Origin: Anthopleura xanthogrammica
Lineage: Eukaryota > Cnidaria > Anthozoa > Actiniaria > Actiniidae
Direction of reading: 5' to 3'
NCBI GenBank assembly: GCA_964019055.1
Contig: OZ025210.1
Span: forward strand, 11,809,158 to 11,873,157
DNA length: 64,000 bases
Below the pieces are notes generated by a model. That model saw only the letters and a program-made list of their open reading frames with translations, was not told the DNA's origin and did not search any database. A program made the translations under genes and the position numbers. Positions 44,905 through 64,000 of the stretch are shown one piece after another; positions within the stretch are counted from its first letter, which is position 1; each line of letters begins with the position of its first letter.

Positions 44905-46167
44905 TTAGAAGCTATAAGTCTTTCTGGTGGTAAGTGCTGGAGAATAAATCGGTTCCATCCAGTGAAATATCAAAACAAAAACAAAAGCGACCACAGCAAA
45001 CACACAAATAAAGGCAAATAGAACTGTCCTTGGAATTATCATGTAGTCAACCTCCACCTGAAAATGAATAAAAATGAGTCAAGAAACAGCAGCAGAGAAA
45101 CAGGAGAGAATTCCTAGAATAAAACCTCTTGGCAAACAGATTTTAATCCATGGAGGTTTGGATATTTTCTGAAACTACACGACCAACCATCCTCAATCCC
45201 CCCAACCCACCCCTTGGAAATTCCAATCCCTCTCCATATGGCAGGTATGGATATTTTCTGGTACTGCACAACATACTCTCCTCCGACTCTCCCCAACCCT
45301 TGGAAATTCCAATCCCCCTCTCCATGGGGAAGTATGGATATACTTAGGTAGCATGGGTGGCATATGCTACTAACACATTGCCTTTCACCACCTTCGTTCC
45401 AAAGTCACCATATGTGATTTGTCTTTTTTTATGACGTGTTGTTCTCTCCTGTGCTACAAGGGCTTCTTGTGAGCATTGTGTACATAGAATAAGGAATGTA
45501 GTGGTAGTGTGTGTGAGTGAAACTATCAACATGTGAGTGAGTGTTGTGTGGATAGAATACTGAATGTAGTGGTAGTGTGTGTGAGTGAAAAATTGTACCC
45601 AATTAGTGTGAAAGCACTAGAACGGCTAGACACTTCAAAAAAGAGATTTATATTTTTTTTTTCTATTTTTTTTCTGGGACTACACAACCTATTTACTCTA
45701 GATTCTCAGACCCTCTACACATCTTCCAAATACCAGTCCTTTCCATGGGGGAGGTATGGCTAATATTATACCTTATTGCCTGAGCTTCCTGCCAGTTCTT
45801 CCTCCTTTGTCTTTCTTGGGTAAAACAGCATGGTTATTGTGAGTACAATAAGTAGAAAACCAATACCAAACACTGCATTCCTGGTGAAGAAAACACAAGT
45901 TGGACGTTTTAATCTGTTATTTTTCTAATTAAAAAATCTTCAAGAAATAAATATTCATACACTAATCTTGAGCTTATAACCTTATCAAAACCAACAGAAT
46001 AAAGTTTTAACAAAAAAAATAAACGAATTATCAAAGGAAAATAATTTTTACAACACTTACTTGAGTCCTCCTGTTGCTCTAGACAACGAAACACAGCCAA
46101 GAATACCAAGAACCCAGAAGAAAATAAGCACAAAAAGTCCAATACCAACACCAAGAACAAGCGCCAT
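44905..46167 (-). CDS. TMEM218: TMEM218 ciliary transition-zone membrane protein
   Basis: Minus-strand exons are 46061-46167, 45772-45880 and 44905-45057, giving 122 residues. Three hydrophobic segments are visible: LGVGIGLFVLIFFWVLGILG (from about residue 5), VFGIGFLLIVLTITMLFYP (from about 39) and VLFAFICVFAVVAFVFVLIF (from about 84). The last is followed by HWMEPIYSPAL, which matches the YVLEPIY signature of TMEM218. The human protein is 115 residues and also has three helices and the SLSRA-like junction seen here (VSLSRATGG). TMEM218 works at the ciliary transition zone with TMEM67 and is a Joubert/Meckel gene in humans. The junctions are phase 2 and phase 0 with consensus ends. Intron 2 holds fragments of the 85-bp minisatellite. 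Confidence 0.88.
45150..45350. repeat. 85-bp minisatellite family, about 2.5 units
   Basis: GATATTTTCT recurs at 45161 and 45250, with CCTTGGAAATTCCAATCCC between. It lies in TMEM218 intron 2. A further unit is at 45668-45762. Confidence 0.85.
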
Positions 46168-47101
46168 TAAGACATAAAGGTACCCAAGAGCAATGGAGGA
46201 CTAGTTATTGTTAGAAACTCTGGATTAAAGAGCAGTTTTTCTTAATTTTCGGAAGATACAAGTAGAGTTCAATAAACTGACGTCCGCCATTTTGTGCTTT
46301 GCCATTTACCACAGGAAGCCCAAGCCCTTTATATCTTCACACCAAAATAAATTAGAGCAAAATCCACTTCAAATCTGAACAGTTTTTATGATGCTTACTT
46401 CCCCTGATAGCAATTTCGATTATGTTAAACAACTTTTACGAAAGCCCTTTTTTCTACTTCTGTCTTGCTCACAAGTCATTTTAGGTTATGGGCTTCCTGT
46501 GGATGAAGAAAAACTGTGTTAACCAATATGTTAACCCCCCCCCCCCCCCACTCTCGACCCAGAGCCCTGCCATTCTTACTGTGCATGCTCGACGAACTGC
46601 CATGCCAAGACTTGTTGAATATTTCCATTTATGAAAATACAGATACGTTTGTTGTTGTGGAGATATGGAGCTCAAAGTAAGGGTCGGTGTAAAAATTTGG
46701 AGGCGCTGTTTCATACCTTCCCATAATATATACATAGGGAGAGCGAAGCAAATTTTCAAACCGCTCAAAACCCGGGCTCAAAACCCCTCAAAAACACAAT
46801 TTCATGCCAATATTTCATCACAAAAGTGTTCCTCAACTATCAAACAACATTTGTAGAGACTTTATTCAAAAGCATTAAATAATTTGAGTCTTTCTGAAAG
46901 CATATTTTCAAACCATATGAAATTTGAATAGATCACTCACTGAAGCTAATGACGTCACAACCCACTAATTCTACGCTTGGGCTACCTGTGGTTTCTTGGA
47001 AAAATCGTGTACAGTCTGACCCTGACAGTCTTCCATATCGGTACTTATCGGTACTATATTGTTAGGCGGTTCATTTCAGGTCTTGAGAAACGTTAAACGG
47101 A

Positions 47102-47656
47102 ATGGATTGGTACACGTATTTCTGCCCAGGTTTTCCAGGAGATTTGCTGGTTTTCAAGAGGCCAGCCGGCTACTTACACTACGCCGTGAATGTAGGGAAT
47201 GGCGATATTGTACACGTAACATCAGCTATGGAGGACCTTACTAGCGGGAATGCTGCCGCGACAAGCAGTGGATTTTGTTGTTCGTCACAACCTCCAGGTG
47301 GAATCGCCGTGATAAAGAAGGAACCCTATGCTAAATTTAAAAAGCCAGAAGACAACGTGACAATAGAGAGATGGTGGAGAGGTAAAGCAGTTCTTGATGT
47401 GGCTGAGATAGTTCGCCGAGCCTTGTCAAGAGTCGGTGAAAAAGGCTACAGCCTGCTGTTCAAGAATTGCGAGCATTTTGCTCGCTGGTGCCGCTATGGA
47501 GAAGAAACGAGTGACCAAGTATCGATAATATTGTTAATTGGGCTATTAATCGTAATTTGCTACTTATTATCAGTGAGTTGCCAGTGGCAAACCAGTTTTA
47601 AAATGAGATTCGTTTCTTTTCTTTCTTGGGGTCGCGATCATGATTGGATAAATTAA
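47102..47656 (+). CDS. LRAT/PLAAT-like (NlpC/P60 superfamily) acyltransferase
   Basis: The 184-residue frame starts MDWYTYFCPGFPGDLLVFKR. An LRAT domain runs from residue 13 to about 145: GDLLVFKRPAGYLHYAVNVG holds the first catalytic His, a second His lies in GDIVHV, and NCEHFARWCRYG carries the nucleophilic Cys. Such enzymes (LRAT, PLAAT/HRASLS) move acyl groups between phospholipids and acceptors or hydrolyse them. A single C-terminal helix (VSIILLIGLLIVICYLLSVS) suits a tail-anchored membrane protein, as in PLAAT enzymes. An acceptor-like TTTCAG precedes 47080, so an upstream leader exon is possible. Part of the flanking DNA is duplicated at 50 kb without the domain. Which LRAT subfamily it belongs to is not resolved. 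Confidence 0.85.
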   Translation: MDWYTYFCPGFPGDLLVFKRPAGYLHYAVNVGNGDIVHVTSAMEDLTSGNAAATSSGFCCSSQPPGGIAVIKKEPYAKFKKPEDNVTIERWWRGKAVLDVAEIVRRALSRVGEKGYSLLFKNCEHFARWCRYGEETSDQVSIILLIGLLIVICYLLSVSCQWQTSFKMRFVSFLSWGRDHDWIN

Positions 47657-47739
47657 TCACATTAGTTGAGCATGAGGTATTTGTCTTTACTCGGTCGCCA
47701 TTGCATCATTCCTTCGAGGTTTGTCGATAGAAAATTACT

Positions 47740-48720
47740 TATTAGGGCTGTTTTCTTGATCGAGGTATGTTGTCTGTAGGCATGTGGCCTACCATTATCT
47801 TTAGCTTTTTTATCGCAATGCTCAAACTACTTACAAACGCACACGCCGTACGTGGCCGTAGACCTACACTAAAAGATGTTCCTATTGAGCGATTTTGGGA
47901 CGGGTTCGTCCACGTAGTACTCAAATAGAGAACTATATGAGAATCTATGAGCAAACTATTAGAATATATTAGAACTATCTAGCCAAACTAGATCTTACCA
48001 GATCTCAAATACAAACTATACTGAGATAAACTACGAAACTACTGACAAACAAGCTTTGAAGCTGACCCAGACGATCAGATTGTGATCTACAAGAAAGCGA
48101 ACTGCCAAGACGCCATGTTAAATATTTCCATCGATGACAAGATGTGTCTTCTGTGAGTTCAGAAAATAAAAATTGTAATCCACTAAAACTCGAGGTGAAA
48201 TCGCTGTTTATTTATGTAGTTATAATCTGTATTGTTCTATTGTATTGCTGTGTGTTTCAGGGCACAATATCATTCGTTCGACTCGCCCTGTCGACTATTG
48301 TAAGCTTATTTTTTGCTGTGTTTACAAGTGTCTATATATCAAACAATGTGAATCGATAGACAATACATTCAGTGACTGTGATATCTTTAAGAAAGCTGTG
48401 CATTTATCTGTTACTGTATATAGAGATGAAAATAAATACTCAATAAATGACTTGAGGTCTCGTTATGCAAAGTTTATTTACGATAAGCTTAATAGTGTAA
48501 GACCACAACATTGTCATGCGGTAAGACGCGATCGCGAACCAAGTCATCTGGATTCCTGTCAAACAACTAGCCCGTAATTTAAGAAAAAGTAGGAAAGAAA
48601 GAATATCGCTAGGAAAAATTAACAGTTTCGATCCTGAAATAGATATAGTTATTTCATCAGACATGCTAGTCTTATAGTAGGTAAACAAGTAGCTTAATAC
48701 TCGTTATAACGCGTTAGTCA
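47740..48720. repeat. Left copy of the LRAT-flank segmental duplication
   Basis: It is homologous in pieces to 50000-50690: the exon-like block, GATCTTACCAGATCTCA, AACTGCCAAGAC with ATATTTCCAT, and AACAGTTTCGAT with CTGAAATAGAT. A short third piece (CCAAGACTTGTTGAATATTT) lies near 46604. Confidence 0.7.
47780..47928 (+). other. Candidate coding exon downstream of the LRAT-like gene
   Basis: After TGTCTGTAG (acceptor-like), the frame MWPTIIFSFFIAMLKLLTNA continues as HAVRGRRPTLKDVPIERFWD to a TAG at 47926-47928. The paralogous stretch at 50030-50187 keeps the same frame with three indels, each of exactly one codon. That pattern suggests protein-level constraint. It may be an alternative C-terminal exon of the LRAT-like gene, needing a phase-1 donor that I did not find. 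Confidence 0.4.
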
Positions 48721-48868
48721 CATGAGGAGCTTAGCAGCGGGAAAAAATTCGCAGATTGTGACGTAAGAGTAAACTGAGTGTACTCTTACGTCAATAAATT
48801 TGATACTTTTAAGGCAGTTCAAAGAGCCTCCGTTTGTTATTTTAACACTACTAGCTCAACACCCTGAG

Positions 48869-49470
48869 TCAAATAGTCTCTGGAGCTATATAGGAATCTA
48901 GTTTCCTTAGATAATTTGCAGAGGATTGCCGTGGTTTGGAAAACGCTTGCTTTAAACTGCTTCCGAAGTCAATAATAATGGGATTGTAACTCTGTGGCCT
49001 TCAAGAACAACGTTGTTCGCCTTTAAGTCGTTATCAGTATATAACCCTTTTCGTGTATGTAGTTCAAAGCGTCTGCGGTTAAACTAAAAATTGAGTTCCA
49101 TTCAGCTTGAAGTAAAGAAGGGGACTGGGGAGAAGGGGGACTGGGGAGAGGGAGAGAGGAGGGAGTTCATTACTTTGAGGGCTCCCTCCTCTCTCTCCCT
49201 CTCACCAGTCCCCCCTCCCCATCCCCCACCCCCTCCCCCCCAAAAAAAACAAAAAACCCAAAATGCGCCGCTACGCAGGCTACAGAACAGGGCAAACCGG
49301 CTTTATCTCGCTACAAATACCAAAAAGAAACGGAAGACCTTTGTGTTCTCCGAGATGACACCATGATGACAAATTCTTTGGACCCCAACTGCGAAATGTT
49401 TTTCCGGGGCCGAGCTCTTCATGCGCAATCAAACCTGTTGTCGTACCAGTAAAGTAGGATAAAAGGTCGT
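48869..49470 (-). pseudogene. Decayed protein kinase
   Basis: The minus strand reads, across at least two frameshifts, LGEHKGLPFLFGIC (N-lobe, near 49340-49300), then ALNYIHEKGYI, NDLKANNVVLEG (catalytic loop, DLKxxN), PIIIDFGSSLKQA (the DFG motif) and DSYIAPETI (the APE motif), with a TGA at 48869-48871. A GGGGACTGGGGAGA/CCCTCC low-complexity insert at 49120-49245 splits the lobes. The order of motifs is that of a eukaryotic protein kinase. The HNDLKANN style recalls lineage-expanded invertebrate kinases. It is not functional as read. Confidence 0.6.
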
Positions 49471-49999
49471 TCAGTCCACAGGAAAGGAAAGTTCCTGCGC
49501 GAAATAAGTAAGCCGGATTAGCTTGGAGATTTGGCGAGTCTTGGAATGTTCATCATCGAGCTCTAGAATACTTGCAAAGGCAACCCAGTGAACGCTCCAA
49601 GAGCTTCTAGTTGACCTAGTTCTACTCATCATGGCCCAGAATCCTTTGCACACTTTCTTTTGAAAGAAAATTTGTGAAGCATTCTGGTGGTGGTGGTCAA
49701 ATAACGCCATCATGCAAATGTCCAATTAATTACGAGTGTTACAAACTAAATGAGGGGGGGGGGGGGGGTATGCTGATCACGTATCAGTACATCGATATCG
49801 TAAAAGAATTTTTTAATTTTAATTTTATCTTAGCCCAGTTGCTATGCTTTAGCTGCTTTTCCATTTGGCACCTCTGCCTCATTACTGGGTTGCCATGGTT
49901 TTTCTTTTTCGGGCGTCAGGTAGACCATAATGTCTATTTTGACGTCACACGTTATGAATGGTCGAGAACTTGTAACCATAGCAATAGTCTGTCCAATGA

Positions 50000-50690
50000 A
50001 GTTGTGTTGTGTGTGTATGTTGTATGTAGGAATGTGGCCTACCATTGTCTTTAGCTTTTTTAACGGTACGCTTAAACTACTTACAAATGCACACGCCGTA
50101 CGTGGTAGACACACACTAAAAGATGTTATTGAGCGATTTTGGAACGGGTTGGTCTACGTACTCAAAGAGAGAAGTCTGAGTATCTGAGCTATCTTTGAGA
50201 ATCTATGAGCAAGCTATGAGGATCGTAGAACTAGACAAACTAGTCAAAATAGACTAAGATAATCTATGAACTATCTAGCTATGATCAAACTAGATCTTAC
50301 CAAATCTCAGATACAAAAAAATATACTGAGACAAACTACAAAACGAGTGACAAAGAAAGCTTTGATGAAAGCTGACTCCAAGAACTTGTAGAAGTCAGAC
50401 GAGCTGATAGTGATCTACAAGAAAACGAACTGCCAAGACTCCTTGAGTCTTGTTGAATATTTCCATTTATGAAAATACAGAAAACAAATACTGAGGGAAA
50501 AACAAATTACCAGTAAAACACATTTTGGCTAAGAGTATTTACATTGATAAAACGTTTGTTTTGCAGTGAACAGTTTCGATACTGAAATAGATGTTTATTT
50601 CATCAGCTAGTCTTGAAAGGTCACGGTACTCTAGTAGGTCAAGTAGAAACCTAATACGCGTTGACGAGTCAGTAACGCAACACTAATGTC
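50000..50690. repeat. Right copy of the LRAT-flank duplication
   Basis: It is collinear with parts of 47740-48720. A further pair, CAACCCAGTGAACGCTCCAA at 49580 and CAACCCAGTGAAGGCTCCAA at 50806, extends the relationship between 49520-49625 and 50775-50840. Confidence 0.7.
50030..50187 (+). other. Paralogue of the 47780 candidate exon
   Basis: MWPTIVFSFFNGTLKLLTNA then HAVRGRHTLKDVIERFWNGL runs to a stop at 50185-50187, preceded by TGTATGTAG. It aligns with 47780-47928 with codon-sized indels only. The LRAT domain itself is absent upstream in this copy. Confidence 0.4.
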
Positions 50691-51126
50691 TTACCAGAAT
50701 TTAAAATGTTTTTACTAAAGGGGGACTTTGAACCCAAAAGGAACACTTTCGTGTGAAATAATAAAGAGTATATAGGATTGGCGAGTGGGCGAGCTCTTGC
50801 ACAGGCAACCCAGTGAAGGCTCCAAGAGCGTCTAGTTCCCTTTATGTTTTCTTTCTGTTGTCAGATACTGATATCAATAACATGACTCTTGAGGGTGAAA
50901 CATATTGTCATCTTATGGGATCCAGGGGCGTAGGCGTATCCCCCTCCTCCATCGTGTTTGTAGCTTTTTTTGTTGGCCGTTTTTTTTTTGTTGGTGTTCT
51001 GAAAACGGATTTTGACACCCCCCGGCCCCCCAAAGCACAATCCTGGTCAATGTTTTGTTTAAATGACCTTGTTATCAAGATATCAATCCCTAAAATTATT
51101 ATCACTATTTATTATATCCATTTTGA

Positions 51127-51604
51127 AATCACTAGCAAATCCTGTAATCTGATTGGCTCTCAGTAGATTGATTCAAGCACGAATCGCACTATTTTGAGTC
51201 CGAATCGCATCTTTTTGTCAGCCAATCACAATGCAACACTAGAAAAGGTAACCAATCAGATCACAGTATTGTATGTAATCAGCCAATCAGATTACAGCAA
51301 ATAAGGAACATAAAATGTAGCTTTTTTCAAGTTTAACTGCAATTTTTTGTTACAAAATGAAACAAAATGGATAATTTTAACAGCTACTTATTAATAAATA
51401 CTTTTGTACTTATCACAAATTTAATGTCTATCTAGTATGATTTCAAAATGGATATAATAAAGTGATAATTGAACTTCGTGTCGTGCAATTTTGGTCTAAT
51501 ATCAAACTTGCGATTACAAATCACACTCCCGCTATGCGGTCGTGTGATTTTGTTATCGCGCGTTTGATATCAGACCAAATTGCACTCCACTTAGTTCAAT
51601 TACC
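51127..51604. mobile_element. Two foldback elements between the LRAT cluster and nicastrin
   Basis: TGTAATCTGATTGGCT (51135) pairs with AGCCAATCAGATTACA (51281). AATTGAAC, then GTGCAATTTTGGTCTAATAT (51463-51511), pairs with ATATCAGACCAAATTGCAC and GTTCAATT (51565-51602). No coding signal is seen in 50850-52390. Confidence 0.7.
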
Positions 51605-52392
51605 ATTATAAACTTATTGATTAAAACCAGTTGTTCTTATATTTACATCATTACAGTCTTAGATGAAGCTATAGTTTCTAGTAAATATTTTTTTCCAGAC
51701 TCAGAGGGTTTGAAACTCCCACAAGATAATTGGTTAAATGCGAGTAAAAAAAATAAAAAATATCGAATGAAGAGAAATTGAGCTCGCATTTTCTAGCTCG
51801 TTCTCTTTAAGAAAATAAAGATAATGCAAATCAATTTGACCATTCCCTGCTAGCCGAGCGTCCTGTAGAAGAATCCTGTTAGAGAAAATGGGAGACTCTG
51901 CAAGTCTAGGCCATTTTTTTAATAACGCCATCCACCACCAAATATTTTCTCTAGCAAGATTCGTCTATGGGAGACTCTGCTGGGAGAGAATTTTGACCAG
52001 TAATATTGAGCCAGAAATGAGGTACAGTATGATCAAGCTAAAACTAATTTGGCCAGTGATCATGACCGGTGACTGACAGGCTGATATTTTTAGCCTTGTA
52101 CTATAAATAATCAAGAAAATAAAATGCAAAAGGTACAAGTAATATTTACAGAAAAGTGTAATAAATTGACTCAAAATGTTTTTCTTACATAACCATTAAC
52201 TTTTTACATCACATCATTATTTACTGCAGAAACAGCTTTTGTTTGACACGAGGTCACCAAAATACACTAAATTTGAGAATCTGCTGGGGCTAGATGTCCA
52301 ACAGATTTAAGGCGTAGTGCATGATGTCAAAATAAGACCAAGCGACTGTTGGATAGAGTCCTGACAGAACCACCCTAAGGTGTACTGATAGA

Positions 52393-52765
52393 CAGGGTTC
52401 GTACTACATCTCCAAAACAAGATTCAAGGTCCAAAATGACGATTTTCAAGGATCAATTTTGTTTGGGAATTTTTCTTAACAATCAATAATAAAAACCTAA
52501 GTCATTATTAAAGGGTACTGTATTTAAGCTTGATAAAATCATCGTAAAATGATGGAAAAGAGCATACCAGCCTTGTCGTTCTTGAAATGTTCAACAAAAC
52601 TTAGGTCACAGTTGATCGTAATAAACTAGGTATAGAGGGCTTTTCGAGAGCTATTCCAGGAGTATTCTTTTCTATTTTCAAGCTGGACTTTTCAAGTGCA
52701 CTTAAAACGGAATTTGATTTCCAGGGCTTTTCAAGGATAATTTTCAAGGAGTAGCACGAACCCTG
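52393..52765. mobile_element. CAGGGTTCGT-type MITE 3' of nicastrin
   Basis: The ends CAGGGTTCGTACTAC and GTAGCACGAACCCTG are inverted, and ATAGA flanks both sides. The interior repeats TTTTCAAGGA motifs. There is no ORF. Confidence 0.7.
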
Positions 52766-53085
52766 ATAGAGCTCCACAAGGGGAAAACGATGATAATGAT
52801 TATGAATTACTGCAAGTTGAAGTTGTGTGCCAGCTCAAATTTGGGAATCAAAGGTTGTGTAGCAGTAGTCCATGTGCCTGACATCTCTGGGGTCTTGGGT
52901 TTGATTTATGGACGGGCATTGTGAGTGTTAAAACAAAATTTTGGTCATATCTTGGTAATCATGCTGCACTTATTTTTCTCTCCCAAAAGGATTCAAATTT
53001 TAAAATGTGAGTTAATACTGCAGTACATTACAATAATTGGCAACAGTCCTTGAGTGGGGTTTGATGGTAAATTCAGTCGTGATAT

Positions 53086-63864
<10,779 letters not shown>

Positions 63865-64000
63865 CTGTGAGAAAAAATATTATATAGTATTTAATATATA
63901 GTGCCCTACAAACTTAATGGTACAGTCAACTCTCTTGTAGGCAACAACCATGGGATGAGAATGAGAAAGAAGTGGTCGCTTACAGGAGATGGTTGCTTAC

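Noticed and set aside
48144..48359. 71-codon ORF with hydrophobic stretches
   Set aside because: It is AT-rich and lies in duplicated flank DNA; its paralogue near 50.5 kb does not keep the frame.

Overview
The window is animal nuclear DNA. It is AT-rich, with split genes, GT-AG introns, AATAAA signals and abundant small transposon debris. The protein set (RSPH1, SPA17-like, TMEM218, nicastrin, PAFAH1B, TLCD5, NUDT18, LRAT-like) is that of a metazoan with motile cilia. The dense foldback elements, a Mutator-like transposase with a PHD-type finger, a LINE tail, THAP fragments and a degenerate HNDLK-type kinase favour an invertebrate. A cnidarian, probably an anthozoan, is my best guess, but no sequence here proves the taxon.

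Layout, left to right. (1) 1-8.2 kb: an HSP70 cluster on the + strand. It has a C-terminal stub, an N-terminally truncated copy fused to that stub's 3' UTR, and one complete intronless HSP70 gene (5011-6906) with heat-shock elements and a TATA box. The sequence downstream of both long copies is also duplicated. (2) 8.3-12.5 kb: a three-exon SPA17-like gene with an RIIa domain and five IQ motifs. (3) 15.6-16.3 kb: an intronless TLCD5 (TMEM136) gene. (4) 18.5-21.8 kb: six exons of RSPH1 on the - strand. (5) 23.7-37.1 kb: a PAFAH1B2/3-type gene on the - strand. Its 11.4-kb last intron holds a frameshifted ubiquitin-like/THAP-like ORF, an HSP70 fragment, a LINE tail, a MULE remnant and several satellites. 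(6) 42.6-43.6 kb: intronless NUDT18. (7) 44.9-46.2 kb: TMEM218 on the - strand. (8) 47.1-50.8 kb: an LRAT/NlpC-P60 family gene, a partial segmental duplication of its flank and a decayed protein kinase. (9) 53.1-63.9 kb: fifteen exons of nicastrin (NCSTN) on the - strand; its 5' exons lie beyond the right edge.

The genes do not form an operon or a pathway. SPA17, RSPH1 and TMEM218 all serve cilia or flagella, which may be chance. Introns and spacers are dominated by non-autonomous DNA elements, several with clear target-site duplications (TA, TTAA, 8 bp). There are also dispersed minisatellites of 85, 57, 66, 47 and 88 bp and long AAAG, GGAT and CAGA microsatellites. Exon boundaries were derived by reading GT-AG sites and matching remembered family patterns; no alignment or search was run.
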